Assembly: GCA_002049455.2 (NCBI GenBank)
Contig: KV918787.1
Location: 186,001 to 250,000 of the forward strand
Direction of reading: 5' to 3'
Source: Porphyra umbilicalis
Lineage: Eukaryota > Rhodophyta > Bangiophyceae > Bangiales > Bangiaceae
DNA length: 64,000 nucleotides
A model generated the notes under the pieces. The model made no database searches, had not been told where the DNA came from, and was given only the letters and a program-made list of their open reading frames with translations. The position numbers and the translations under genes were made by a program. The stretch's first letter is position 1. Each line of letters opens with the position of its first letter. Below, in pieces: positions 1 to 10,867 of this stretch.

Positions 1-44
1 CGCCACACCCCTGCCTTCCCCGCCGCCCTCTTCCGCTCCCCGCC

Positions 45-366
45 ATGGGTGCCTTCAAGACCACCGCCGCTGCCGTCGTCGCCGCCGCCCTCGTCGCGTC
101 CGCGGCCGCCGTGCCGACGTCGGTGCGCGCCGCCGTCAAGCGGGACGCCAAGTATGTGCCGTGCCACTATGGCTACAAGGAGGGCTACGCATACGGCTTT
201 TACGACTACAACGACAACAACAACAACAACAACAACGCCAACAACAACAACAACGACAACCAGCAGACCGTGGCCATTGGCGGCCGCGGGCGGCAGGCGG
301 CGTCGGGCGGCGGCGCGCCGTTTGGCGACGGCTACGCGGCGGGTTACGCCTTTGGCTACGACAATG

Positions 367-406
<40 letters not shown>

Positions 407-626
407 CCAAAACCAGCAGAGCGTGGTGATTGGCCGCACGTCGCGCGCGGCGGCCAAGGCGGGCGACGGCCGGCCGGGCTACTGCCACTACCCGGTGCAC
501 TGGGTGGAGCGGTCGGGGCGGGGCTATGGGTCTGGGGACGACAACGACAACAACAACAACGACAACAACGACAACAACAACAACAACCAGAACCAGCAGA
601 GCGTGGTGATTGGCGGCCGCAAGTAG
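45..626 (+). CDS. Secreted Asn-rich three-repeat protein, function unknown
   Basis: I do not recognise a family. The 193-residue product starts with a hydrophobic Ala/Val-rich signal peptide (about residues 1-29), so it is probably secreted. The mature part has three similar units, each a Tyr/Gly-rich stretch, then a long asparagine tract, then a conserved ending of the form NQQxVxIG (residues about 71-79, 121-130, 181-190). The last two endings are identical over NQNQQSVVIG. Asparagines are coded almost only by AAC, so the DNA is a set of AAC microsatellites. There are only two cysteines (40 and 147). Start chosen at the first ATG, preceded by CCGCC. Gln/Asn-rich repeats with a short beta-prone ending suggest self-association or a wall component, but that is inference. 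Confidence 0.7.
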
Positions 627-1647
627 GCGCGCGGCGGCGCTGCGTCGGCGGGGCGCCTCACCGACACAATGGTTTGACTCGCCCGGCGCGGCCGGGCATT
701 GACTCCCATCCGACTTTGGGCTGATGGTGTATATTTTGTCTTGTCGAGTGCGAGTGTGGTTCGATTGGCGTGATGAGAGGGACAGGGGGAGAGTAAACAC
801 AGCGTCTTTCTGACAGCGCGTCTTGTTCCCTGTCGCACAGCCTTTGCCCTCGTGTTGCGTTCACGTGTTGCCACGTCAGTGTTTTGGCGCGAGTCTAGGC
901 GACGACCACCGTAGATACAGGGCATGACGTTCGAGGTATGACGTCCGAGGTACTTCTTGGCTTGCTGAGTTTTCCTGGAAATCTTCGTCCATCCGCTTGA
1001 AAGGATGAAATGACACGCACAGATGTGGCACACATAGATTATTTTGGCCCATAGGAGAACACGTTTTGAAAGTACAGGCTCACTATTTTCAAGTTGAAAA
1101 GGTTGCTGGTGCAGGTACGGCTTGCCGACAGGGGTACAGTACCCCTGGCGAACCCGGGTTTGCCTTGTCCACCGCACGGTAATCCCAGGCCCGCAGCCTG
1201 CACCAAGTCTTCGCGGCGAGCGACCTCAGCGTCTGCCCGTGCCCGCCCCACTGGGCTTGTCACGAACTGCTACTGCTTGGCTGTGCATTCAGTGTGCCGT
1301 TGGTTGGGATGCTGGTGCTGGCGCCGACCAAGGCCTGCTGACCGTCAGCTCGTTGGTGTCCACTGTGGCTGCCGCCGTCAGCTGCGCGAGGGTGGCTCTG
1401 GTCGGTGCACGATGAGTTCCGGTACGTTTTTGAGCTTTCTGCGTGGTGAGGCTGTGCGGAGCCGCTTGCACGGCTGACAGCGGTGGGGTGCTATTCGTGG
1501 AGACTTGTGTGGTGTGCGGCAGAGCCCGTGGACGGCCCGGTGTACACAGTCTGACGGTGCCATGAGTCGTTCCATGTTTCATGGCTGTGCATTCCTCTCT
1601 ACGTGTGTTCTTCTTGTTGATGTTTCACAGGCAGACTTGGAGGCTCC
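627..1647. other. Intergenic and probable 5' leader, no gene seen
   Basis: No reading frame here has coding character. The last few hundred bases probably hold the leader of the downstream membrane-protein gene: a good acceptor (ttcacag) ends at 1630, 17 bases before its ATG, so a leader intron is possible. Confidence 0.4.
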
Positions 1648-2739
1648 ATGTCTTCGCTGTCCATGTCAGACCTGAGGCCGGTATGTTCCAACCAGACCCT
1701 GTCCAATTCTCGTGTTGCTGTTGCTTTCCCTCCAGACGCTGGATTGTTTCCTCTTCCCCGCTGTTTCGTACCACTCCGCTCACAGGAAGGTATGCCTCAA
1801 GACTGACCGCGTACTTCCTTGTTGTCCGTCGTTGCTCGCCGTCCCTTGCTCCTTGTGTTATCATTTTTGCATGCAATGCGCTGCTTGTGGGCCGTCGGGG
1901 TCTTGCTCGTTTGCGACATCCACAGGCTCGTGCCGACGATGAGCCATCGGCAGACCAATACGTCGTCGACGGGCGGCGTTTCAGTGGCACGGAACACTTT
2001 GGGGCGGGGGCGGGCGACGCCGGCGGGCCGCTGCCGGGCGGTCGCGCACGGCTGCCATGGCGGACCATGGTGGTGGCGCTCTTGCTGTTTGGAATTGGCC
2101 TGACGTTTCTGCTTCTGGGCGGTCTCCACTTTTGGTGCGTGCGCGTTGTGTGCTCGCGGTGGGTCGCTCTTGAGGGTGCAATGGCATCGGATTTCGCACG
2201 CATGTCCTGGTGAATGGTCGTTTGCTCTCAGGGGACTGTGCTGACCAGTCTGTTGTTTGGCGGTACGTTTACGGCTGTGACGTGCCCTCGTTCCTTGCAC
2301 GGTTGGTTTCGGCACTTCTGGACCATTTCCATGTCTCCTTGCTCTCTGCAGGGACCGAGACCGGGACACTGGGGTGGCGTTCCTTGTCATTGGCAGCTTG
2401 TGCTTCTTGCCAGGCTCTTACGCAACCTACAATCTTTGGCATGCGTGGCGGGGAACGCCGGGCTTTCACTTTCACCAGAGTACGTTCCCTTCTCTTTTGG
2501 GGCAGTTGTGTGTTGTTCTCTCTCTAGCCTGGTCCGCGCGACTCGGTTCCATGTTCGTCCCATGGTTTTGCTCGCGCAAGAGTGGCTGAATACTGACTAC
2601 GGTGCCCGTGTCTCTTTTTGAGATGTATACTCATTTCTCGCTCAACCATGGTGATGATGGTGCACGCTGTGATGGCGTCGCTTGCATGTCACGGTATGTC
2701 GGAAATGCAGTGGCCGAGTTCGACGACTTCAGATGGTGA
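1648..2739 (+). CDS. TMEM230: TMEM230-family two-helix membrane protein, five exons
   Basis: Joining 1648-1680, 1736-1789, 1926-2134, 2352-2479 and 2711-2739 gives an uninterrupted 150-residue protein; every junction is GT-AG and the phases agree. Residues about 77-99 and 106-128 form two transmembrane helices. Between and after them are the family marks: a short charged loop (DRDRD), then LVIGSLCFLPGSYATY, then RGTPGFHFHQ, and a short acidic aromatic tail (AEFDDF) coded by the last 29-bp exon. TMEM230/DUF872 proteins act in Golgi and endosomal vesicle traffic. The first two small exons are least certain, since the family N-terminus is variable. The gene converges on the DUF302 gene, with about 200 bp between them. 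Confidence 0.65.
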
Positions 2740-2938
2740 GAACGCCTGTCTAGTCTAGTTGCGCGTCAGCCTCGTGCGCACGAGCTCAGGCTAGTCCCCT
2801 TTTCAACATCCTGCTCAGGCGGTACCGTCGACACACTCTGCCCATAGGTGCAGCTGAACATGGTCACAAAAAAGAAGAAATGAACGACCACCAACTGCAC
2901 GTCGGATCGCCTTGCCGTTGCCGCCGTCGCCCTCCTCC

Positions 2939-4435
2939 TTACTTCGTATCCCCGACTGCCGCCGTTGCGAAGTTGTTGAGTGCAGTCGTGAGGGCGTCCA
3001 CGTCCACCCCCGTCCCGTGGCGACTGGTCACCCACTCGGGCTTGACAAGCGCAACTGACACTTCGGCGCCCTCGGCGCCCGTCTCGGTAAAGACCCCAAT
3101 CTTGGCTGGCAAGTCGATACCAGCTGTGAAGGCCGACTGCATCACCGGCGTGCCGAGCGTGGGGTTGCCAAACACCGCCGCGCGGTTGAACTTGCCCATC
3201 GGGTCCCCGCCAGCAGCGGCCACCGACAGGTCGTGTTGCGCTCGGTACGCGACGGTGACGGGTGCCGCGTCGAGCGCCGCATTAAGGCGCGCCCACGCCG
3301 CATCGGCCGTCGTGCCGTTGCTCGTGCGCGTGTCAAGGCCAGAGCCGAGCGCCGTCAGCGCCACCGCGTCATAATCAAGCCCGGTGGGCGCGACGGTCAC
3401 GCCCGCGGCGGCCGACGCCAGGCGCGCCTGGATGGCCTCGAGCGCCATCAGCGGCGCGTCGACTTTGACCGGCAAGTCGAAGCGCACCTTGAGCTGCGAC
3501 GCGGTGTTGTACGTCACGTACGGCACGCCGAGCGGAGAGTCGGCAACCGCCACCTCAGGCGGCACTGACACGCCCGCGGCGGCAACGTTAAGGAACGTGG
3601 CCGCTATGGGGGGTGCCCCACCAAAGGCCACGACCGTCGACGGTGCCAGGCGGAGGCCGACCGACGTCGCTGCAACGTCGTGGTCAACCCGCCCGATGCG
3701 CCTAACCTTGTCGGGGCCTGAGGAGATGGCCTCTTCCAGGGCAGCCACGCTCGCTGCCACCGGCTGTGACGACCGCACCAGCCTCAGGCCAGCGGGGCGG
3801 CGGAAGGCGTGAAATGCTGTGCCCGACACGTCCCAGCCCGACGCGGGGGTGCCAACGGCAGTGCCGGCAAAGCCTAGGCGCCCACAGCTCGGCGGGCCCG
3901 CCCCTTGCGCAGCGGGCGTGGCCCACCCAAAGCGCAGAGTCAGCAGCGTCTGGCCGCCAGGCGTGACAATGAGGTGCGCGCGGCCGCGGCCGGTGCCAGC
4001 GCCCGCGACAAACGGCGCCGATACGCAAATCCGAAAGGACGGGCGGTGGCGGTGACGCAGCCGCCGGCTGGACCACCAGTGACCCTCCTTGGCGCGCACG
4101 ACCGGGCCGCCGCTGCCGCCACCGCCGGCGCCGCCATCTCCCCCCGCCAGGGTGGAAGCACTGTACCAGTGCCGCCTCGGCGCGGTCAAGTTGAGCGCCG
4201 CACCGCGCAGAAAGGGTGGCAGCCCCGCATCATCCGGCACGGTACCCGCCACGTACACGCCGTTAGGGGTCCGGGCCAGCGGTGCCAATCGAAAAGACAC
4301 TGCCTTGATGTCACCGACGCAAGAGGAGTTCGGGGGCCGACCGTCACCGGCATCGACCTGGACGGCGGCAAGGATGGCGGAAGCGACAGCGACGGCTACA
4401 GCCGAAGCCCATGTGTGCAGCACCCGCGGTGCCAT
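2939..4435 (-). CDS. Secreted protein with two DUF302-like domains
   Basis: The 498-residue single-exon protein begins at the ATG at 4435 with a signal peptide (residues about 1-30). A cysteine-containing N-terminal region follows. Two DUF302-like domains come next, at roughly residues 215-310 and 315-465. The second has the typical core: RAQHD, then VFGNPTLGTPVMQ, then GIDLPAKIGVF, and a closing SRHG. The first has the weaker pattern GRVDHD, VVAFGG and VPYVTYN. DUF302 proteins are mostly bacterial single-domain proteins of unknown function. Here two copies follow an export signal, so the protein probably acts in the secretory pathway or outside the cell. An upstream in-frame extension to 4522 exists but would bury the signal peptide. 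Confidence 0.75.
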   Translation of the reverse strand: MAPRVLHTWASAVAVAVASAILAAVQVDAGDGRPPNSSCVGDIKAVSFRLAPLARTPNGVYVAGTVPDDAGLPPFLRGAALNLTAPRRHWYSASTLAGGDGGAGGGGSGGPVVRAKEGHWWSSRRLRHRHRPSFRICVSAPFVAGAGTGRGRAHLIVTPGGQTLLTLRFGWATPAAQGAGPPSCGRLGFAGTAVGTPASGWDVSGTAFHAFRRPAGLRLVRSSQPVAASVAALEEAISSGPDKVRRIGRVDHDVAATSVGLRLAPSTVVAFGGAPPIAATFLNVAAAGVSVPPEVAVADSPLGVPYVTYNTASQLKVRFDLPVKVDAPLMALEAIQARLASAAAGVTVAPTGLDYDAVALTALGSGLDTRTSNGTTADAAWARLNAALDAAPVTVAYRAQHDLSVAAAGGDPMGKFNRAAVFGNPTLGTPVMQSAFTAGIDLPAKIGVFTETGAEGAEVSVALVKPEWVTSRHGTGVDVDALTTALNNFATAAVGDTK

Positions 4436-6179
4436 GGTCGGCCCGTGCAGAGAAAGACGAGCGCGAAGGGGACGTAAGGAAAAAAGGTAGGAGGCGGGGA
4501 AAGAGAAACAAGGGAGCAACAAGCAGCAGCGGCGCGCTGTTGCCGTGCGCCAAGGATGGAAGAATCACGTGCTTTGGCTTCCGCACTTGAACCCAGAGAC
4601 CCGCCTCGAGCTGCTCGCTGGCACGACCCCACAGCACCTCGGCCGGGGCATTGGGTCAAAGCAGGCCGGGCGACAGCACAAATTGGAGGGAGAAAAGCTG
4701 CGGGACCGCCGGGATGGGGGTGGAGAAACCTACACACCAACTGTGGAAGAGCGCCACAAACTGGTCGGCCGGCCACTGCCGTTGGCCAGCGCAAGGGCAA
4801 TGCTCCTGGTCATCGGGGGGATGTATGGATACAATAGTATGGCGGAGGGCTGTGGCAGAGAGCCCCACGCCCACCGTCGCCCGTTGGTCGAGGTTCATCG
4901 CGGCCCGGCTGCTCCCGGCCATTGGTGGAGCAGCCAATGGAATTTGAGCGGTATCGGAATCGGATAACCAGATCCTTTCAGAAGGTGACACTCTCGAGAC
5001 TGGAATTTCTCCTCGCTGGGACGGTTATGATGACCTATAGTTCAGTGCCGGAATAATCCAACCCAGAAATTCAGGAGCAAAGGAAAAGTGGCCAAGACTG
5101 CCCTGGCGCGCCGGGGCGCCCGCGCTGTCCCCGCCGCCGCCGCCACGAGCGTTGGCGGGTGCGGCGGGTGGTCGGAGACGGGCGCGGCGGGCCCCCAACT
5201 GGCCGACGGTGGCGACGTGGGCGCGCCCGCGCTGACCGGCGGGGGCGGGGCGGTGTCCGGTACGGCGGCGCGTGGGGCGCCCGGAGGCTGCACGGTGGGG
5301 CTGCCGCGGGGGGGTGGGGGGACGCATGGGAGGCGGCCGCCGCTGCGCCTGCTGCGGCGGCGGCGGCCGCCACAGCCGCCGCCGCCGCGTCGCGCAGCTC
5401 GCCCGCCGCGGACAGCCACCGCGGCCGCCGTCGCCAGTCCCACACCAGCAGCCGGGCGGCGGTGGGCGGCCGGCGGTGGAGCGGCGGGGTGCGCCGTCGC
5501 GCCCGTGCCGGCAGTCGCCGGCGGCAACCGTCGAGTTGCCGGGCGGCAACCGTCGAGTTGCCGGGCGGCGGGGCGGGGTGGCGCCGCCGCCGCGGCGGTG
5601 AGGGTGCAGCGGCCCCTGGGGCGAGCAACACGATCCCATCGCGCGGGCGTCGGGGTTGCAGGGCGCATGACAGGGAGCGAGACGTCGGCGGTGGGGCGAC
5701 TGCACCGGGCGCGGCTACAATGACGGAGAGGGTCTGGCGGTCGGGCTGTCGCGTCGCCACCGTCGCAGCGTCGGGTGTAGAGTAGGCAGTACCGGCACGT
5801 GCGCCAAGTGATGTGGTGTGGCTTGATGCACGGGCGCCGTCGAGGGGAGAGAGGAGGTGGTGAATTTGGCGTTTGAATGTGGCTTCATTGTGAGCGCACA
5901 GACACGCCTGCCTACGCTTCGACGCAAGAAGCAGTCGTACCCCAGCGCAGCGAAAAGCGGCACGACCAACTGTCAGAGCACCAGCAGCACCGACCAAAAA
6001 GCCCAACAAAAACCGGCAGTACGTTATACCGACAAACCGTCGAGACGCACGTGCCAGGCGACTAGTGCCACGGGGCCTACTCACACGCCGCCCACCCCCC
6101 CCCCCGAGAGCGCTTGCCGCACGGCCCCGACGCGGCTGCGGCGGCGGTACCCCCACAATCCCGCCCGCGCTCCGCGCGC
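4436..6179. other. GC-rich low-complexity region, no supported gene
   Basis: From about 5090 to 5720 both strands show long open frames rich in Pro, Ala, Gly and Arg with no motif, which I treat as a GC effect. At 5522-5565 a 22-bp unit occurs twice in tandem. Each copy can fold as a hairpin (GGCAAC pairing with GTTGCC). Confidence 0.4.
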
Positions 6180-7245
6180 CTAGTTGGCCAACGTGGAAAG
6201 GACGCTGGTCGTCTTGTTCTCGTCCAAGACGGAAAAGCCGGAGAGCGCCCCATTCTTGAACACCTGAAACGTGGTGAACCAGGCGATGAGCACAACGGTG
6301 TAGATTACAAAGAGCGCTGCACCCTTAAAGATATCTGGGGAGACGACCCGCCCGTGCAGGGAGCAAGGTGGAAGTGACTCGTAAGCAGCCCATGCCAAGC
6401 CACGACATGGATGCGCAACAAACAGCAAAGAGAAAGGTCGACGGTCAGTAGTCGGCACCAAACACTCAAGAGTCAAGCCCCAGCGCTCCTCAACATCCAC
6501 ACACCGACACGTTCGGTGCCAGTAACGCGCCCATCCCGCCTTGTGCAGGTGCGCACACCACAGCGCCCATGCTCGTACGCGCGTGCCACCGTAAGCGACC
6601 CCAGCCGCCACCCGCTCCCCATGCCGCACCGCACGCGCGCCGCGCCTCCTCCCCAACCCCGGCGTGCCCCTCGTCGCAAGCACACCCACACCCCCTCCCC
6701 CCAGCGCGACGGCGGTCGTCACCGCCACCGCCCTGCACCACGTCCTTTGCCACGACACGCCAACCCCCCCCCCCCCCCCTCCACCCCCGCCCCACCGCGT
6801 GCACGCCGCCACCCAACGTACATCCCCGAATGACCTTGCTCGCCGTCGGGTCCCGCGCCTCGCTCCAAAAGTACATGGCCGCCACCGGGAACATGAGCGG
6901 CACGCCCGCGGCGCCCACCCAAAACATCACCCGCGCGGTGCGCTCGAGCTCCGCCTGGCGTGCGCGCTCCGCCTCGACCGCCGCCGCCGCGCGGTCGGCG
7001 GCGGCCGCCTCGGCAGCCGCGGCCGCCGCCGCCGCCGCCGACGCCTCGAGCCGCCGGTACTTTTCCGTCGCTTCCGCCGACGCGGCGGTGCCGGGCGCGG
7101 GCGCCGCGCCGGCGCGCTCCCACGGCGCCGCGCCGCCGCCGGCGGGCGCCGGCGGCGCCGTGCGCTTACCCGGGGGGGGGAGGGACGCGGGGGAGCCCGT
7201 CACGGGGGACGACTCCCCTTCCAGGGGGGAGGCTTCATCGCCCAT
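6180..7245 (-). CDS. PSENEN: Gamma-secretase subunit PEN-2, two exons
   Basis: Exon 1 (7245-6822) and exon 2 (6334-6180) join across a 487-bp intron (GTACGT to CCCCAG, phase 1) to give 192 residues. Helix 1 is about residues 106-127 and helix 2 about 146-167. The stretch VIRGYIFKGAALFVIYTVVL followed by AWFTTFQVF closely matches the PEN-2 core (KGYVWRSA...SWITIFQ in animals). It is followed by a Gly-Ala-Leu and a short tail. PEN-2 triggers presenilin autoprocessing and stabilises the intramembrane protease in ER, Golgi and plasma membrane. Unlike animal PEN-2 (about 101 residues), this protein has roughly 100 extra N-terminal residues that are Ala/Pro-rich with a charged coiled stretch (about 58-105). 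Confidence 0.85.
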
Positions 7246-7395
7246 GGCGGAGGGGGGGGGGGGAGGGGGTGAAAGGCAAGAGCCGGGAGCCGGCAAACGT
7301 GGTGCCGGGCGCGGCCAACGGGGCGGGTCGGTTGGTACCACGCAAGAAGAAGGTCGACGACACAACGTCGACAACCTCAGTGCGGCGCCACCACC

Positions 7396-7499
7396 GACAC
7401 GAGACGCCGGGGAAAGCGGTGGTTGTATGAAGGTGGTGGTGACGGTAGACACGAGACGCCGGGGAAAGCGGTGGTTGTATAAAGGTGGTGGTGACGGTG
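7396..7499. repeat. 52-bp tandem duplication
   Basis: Two nearly identical 52-bp units (7396-7447 and 7448-7499) lie just upstream of PEN-2. The rest of 7246-7993 shows no gene. Confidence 0.8.
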
Positions 7500-7993
7500 G
7501 AGGCGGCCGGGAGGGAGCGGGAGGGAAGACGCACTAGCCGCTGGCAGACCCGACACCGTGTCTCCGTGTCCCGCACCGTGATGGCGCACGAGGGCGCGAG
7601 GCCGGGCCCGTGCGCGCACGTGTCTGGCGTGGGTGCAACAGCCGCCCCAGGGACCCACAAAGAGAGGTCCGGCTGACAGTGGTCGGCCCACCGCGAGGCC
7701 CCGTCTTGTGGTCCACTGGCTGGCCGCGTTCGCCCTGACGTCAAGCCAGGGGCAGTTTCTGTCAGCTCGCGGGTGAAACAGTTCAATTCCGGATGTCTGG
7801 GGGACTCGGTCCTGCGCAACTGAGTGGGAGAATCATCCCACGCGCCCAAAAAACACGTGACAGCGACGCGGTGGGTCACGTGCAAGACCCAGCAGGCTGG
7901 GCGCCTCAAAACGGCGGCGGCGGAACACGCGCCACGACCCGTGTCATCCCCGTCCGCCCCACCCCGCGCCGCCCCCCGCATGGCGCACCTCCC

Positions 7994-9284
7994 TCAAAAC
8001 CCCCCAAACAGCCGCCGCCGTAGCAGCGCCACACTCAACCGCGCCGGGTAGACGCCCTCGACGCGGCGCCGCAGGGCGGGCGCCCACGGGTCCCACCCCG
8101 CGTCGCGGAGCCAGTCGAGGTAGAGCCCCGCGCCGACCCCCCCCCACGCCGCCGGCGCGACGGGGCGGGGCAGGAGCGCCCCCCCCCCGGCGCCCGCCGC
8201 CGCCACCGCCGACCGGGCGGCGGCCAGCCGCGACGCGGCTGCCTCCCCCACCGCCCGGTAGGCGGCCACGGCGGCGGCGCCGTCGGCGGGGTCCGCCGCC
8301 GCCGACGGCGGCGCCAGCAGCGTCGCCCGGGAGGCGACGCCCGCCGCCGCCGCCACGCCCGAGGGGATGTAGGAGAGGCGCTCCGCGGCGGCGGCGGGGA
8401 CGCCACGGAGGAGGATGGCGAGGCCGACGGCGGTGCCGACCGCCTCGGCCACGTCGCCCGCGTTGGCGAGGAGGGGGGGAGGGGGGGGTCGTAGCCCCCG
8501 CCGCCGGCCGCCGGCGGCGCGTCGCCCGCGGCGACCGGCACGGTGACGGCGGCGGGAAAGGGGTCCGCCGCCGCCGCCGGGGCGGCGCCACCGCCGGCGC
8601 CCCCGCCGCCGTCGCCGGCGGGTGCCCCCGCCGCCCCAGCGTCCCCCACCCCCGACGGCACCCCCCCCCCGAGCAACGCCGCGTGCGCGGCCGCCAACAC
8701 CCCGTGCGTGTCCCGCGCGGACGCGACCGCGTCGGCCATGGACGCGGCGGTTGGGTAGGACAGCTGCGCCGCGCGGGCGGCCACGAGGCGGGGCAACAAC
8801 GCCGCCCACGATGCGGCCACGTCTGCCGGCAGGTCTGCCAACGAGGCGGCAACCTCGGCGAGCACCGGCGCGGCGGCGCTCGGCGCCGCCGCGCCGCCGC
8901 CGAGCGCCGCGTCGAGGCCCGCCGCCCAAAACGCAAAGCGCGCCCGCGCCGCGTCCTCGTTGGTCGCCAACGCGCGCACGTGGAGGAGCGTCACGTTGAG
9001 GGCGCGGAGGGCGGCGTGGGCGCGCCGCACCGCGGAGCGGGGGGCGGCGGGGGGGGGGGGGGGGGGGGGGTGCAGCAAATTGATAAGGTAATTCTCGTGG
9101 TCGTACGTCCGCACCAGGTGGAGGCAGTGGCCGGCAGAGGGGGGGAGACGGCCGCCGGGGGGGGGGGGGGGGGTGCTCAACCGCCGCCGGGTGGGGGGGG
9201 GGGCACCCCGACGGCGGCGGCGGCAGCGACGGCGGTGGCAGCGGCGCTTCGGGGGCGCCGCGGGGGCCGGAGGGATCGCAACAT
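7994..9284 (-). CDS. NDUFAF6: NDUFAF6-like complex I assembly factor, frame broken at G/C runs
   Basis: Pieces of one protein lie in three frames. From the ATG at 9284 comes an Arg/Ala-rich mitochondrial-type leader (MLRSLRPPRRPRSAAATAV). The frame changes at a 17-base G run (about 9157-9173), after which HCLHLVRTYDHENYLINLLH and LRALNVTLLHVRALATNE follow. Another change near 8469-8488 (G runs) leads to DVAEAVGTAVGLAILLRG, AERLSYIPSG and a C-terminus ending at 7994. The order matches squalene/phytoene synthase-like NDUFAF6: the opening CLxLVRxxDYExYL, the ALRAFNVEL helix, and the GKAxGIxxLLRxxP motif. The family acts in the mitochondrial matrix during complex I assembly. The metal-binding Asp motifs of true synthases are absent, as expected. 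It lies head to head with the Cut8-like gene, 577 bp apart. Confidence 0.65.
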
Positions 9285-9861
9285 GGTGGGTAGAGGAGAG
9301 GGACACTAGTCAGGAGAGAAGATGGCAGTAGCTACTGGGAAAGGGCCGTGAGCAACGTCAAGGGTCAAGAACGATGAGGGGGGCGTCCCAGCAGGTGCGG
9401 ACGAGGATCGCGATGCGCAGCGGCTAAACCACATCGGGCATCATGCCATGATGACGCCGCCACCAGTCGGCGTCGGCAAGACGGCACCACACGACAACCA
9501 CCCGTCGGTCGACCGACGGAATTGATCTTGGACTTGTTTCCGAGGATGGCAAATGACTCGACTACTTGAAAGTTGTGACGACAATTTTGTGGGCTTCCTT
9601 CGTCGACCTGTTGCCGCCAACAAGCCCACGCGTGATCCACCACGCCGTGAGCACGCCGCGGTTTTCAGGGGGGATCGCGCCGCTGTGGCACGCACGACGC
9701 CCCACCCGCCTGCCCCCCGCGCCCGCCCGCCCCCAGCGCCCGCCGTCCCCTTGCCCTGCGTGCACCGCGTCTCCCCAGCGGCGTCCCCCCCCCCCCCCCT
9801 CCCACCCTACCAGCCGACGACCTGTCCCGACGCCACTCCTCCCCCCCCCCCCCCCCGCCGC

Positions 9862-10867
9862 CATGCCCCCCGTCAAGCGCCCGCGGCTCGGGCCCGCCAA
9901 TGCGGGCCTCACCCCCCCCCCGCGGCGTGCCGGCGCGGCCGTCGCGCCGGCGGCGGCGCCCGTGGCGGCCACCACCTTTGACGACGCGGTCGCGGCGTTT
10001 GCTTGGGGGGGGCGGACGAAGCCGCCCCGCCGGCGGGCTCCTGGGCCGCCGCGCCGCCGCCGCCGCCGCCCCCGCCGCTGCCGCCGCTGCCGTCGCTGGC
10101 GCCGGGGGGGGGGGCCGAGGCGGCGTCCGAGGCGGCGGCGACAACGTATGCCATGATGGCCGCGGCGGCGGCGGCGCCTGCCGCCGCCGCCGCCGCCGCG
10201 CCGCCGCCGGCGGCGGCAGCAGCGGCGGCGCCCCCCCCCCCCCCCCCGTCGGCGGCGGACATTGTGGCGGTCATCCCCCCCCCCCCCCCCCCCCCCCGGC
10301 GCCGCCGTCGACGCCCTCCGCCCCCGCCTCCTCGCGCTCACCCGGGCGCAGCTGGCGGACCTCCTCACCACCACCGCCCCCCTGTCCCTCCGCACCGCCG
10401 CGGCGCTCGAGCCGTTTGTCCCCCCCCCCGACTTGGACGCCGTCGCCGCGCGGTTGGCGGCGGCCAACGCGGCGATCAGCGGCGCCCTCCCCCAATCCAA
10501 GTACGGGTCGTCGCTCGACGACTTTTGTTACCGCCGCGTCGCGTCGCACGTGGCGGCGCTCGCCGACTTGATCGGCGTCGAGGGGGCGCGCCTCGAAGCG
10601 GCGGCCGAGTGGTCGGCCGTCTTGCGCTACGTCGACGTGGCCATGGCAGAGGTGCGGGACTCGCTGCTGTGGGACGACGCGCACCACAACAAGTGGCGGG
10701 GGGCGGTGGAGAAGAAGCTCGCGTGGCTCGCGTTGAAGGCCGTGCGCGCGCTGATCAAGGGGCCCGCGGGGCGCGCCGAGCTGGCCGCCGTCGCGGAAGC
10801 GTATGGGGAGCGGTGGCCGACGCTCGTCAAGCCGTTGCGGACGGCCATTGCCAAGCGCAAGCACTAG
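9862..10867 (+). CDS. Cut8/Sts1-like nuclear proteasome tethering factor, frame broken at G/C runs
   Basis: The conserved part (about 10310-10867) contains LTRAQLADLL, then ISGALPQSKYGSSLDDFCYR, then SAVLRYVDVAMAEV, then DDAHHNKWRGAVEKKLAWLA. This order and spacing resemble the Cut8 family (LPYSK..YAFNR, SLxFLDxAT, HNxxK, AWxLxI). Cut8/Sts1 tethers proteasomes at the nuclear envelope. Upstream, the ATG at 9862 opens with MPPVKRPRLG, a plausible nuclear localisation signal, as expected for this family, followed by TTFDDAVAAFAW. The leader and core are linked by Ala/Pro tracts and lie in three frames. The changes occur at a G run near 10004-10012 and a C run near 10276-10297. The ending AIAKRKH is in the core frame. 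Assignment is by motif order only. Confidence 0.55.

Noticed and set aside
5521-5568. Two hairpin units as a CRISPR or terminator
   Set aside because: Only two copies with no spacers; a simple tandem duplication.
5071-6156. 361-codon frame on the minus strand and its rivals on the plus strand
   Set aside because: Low-complexity Pro/Ala/Arg, no ATG context or motif, equally open on both strands.
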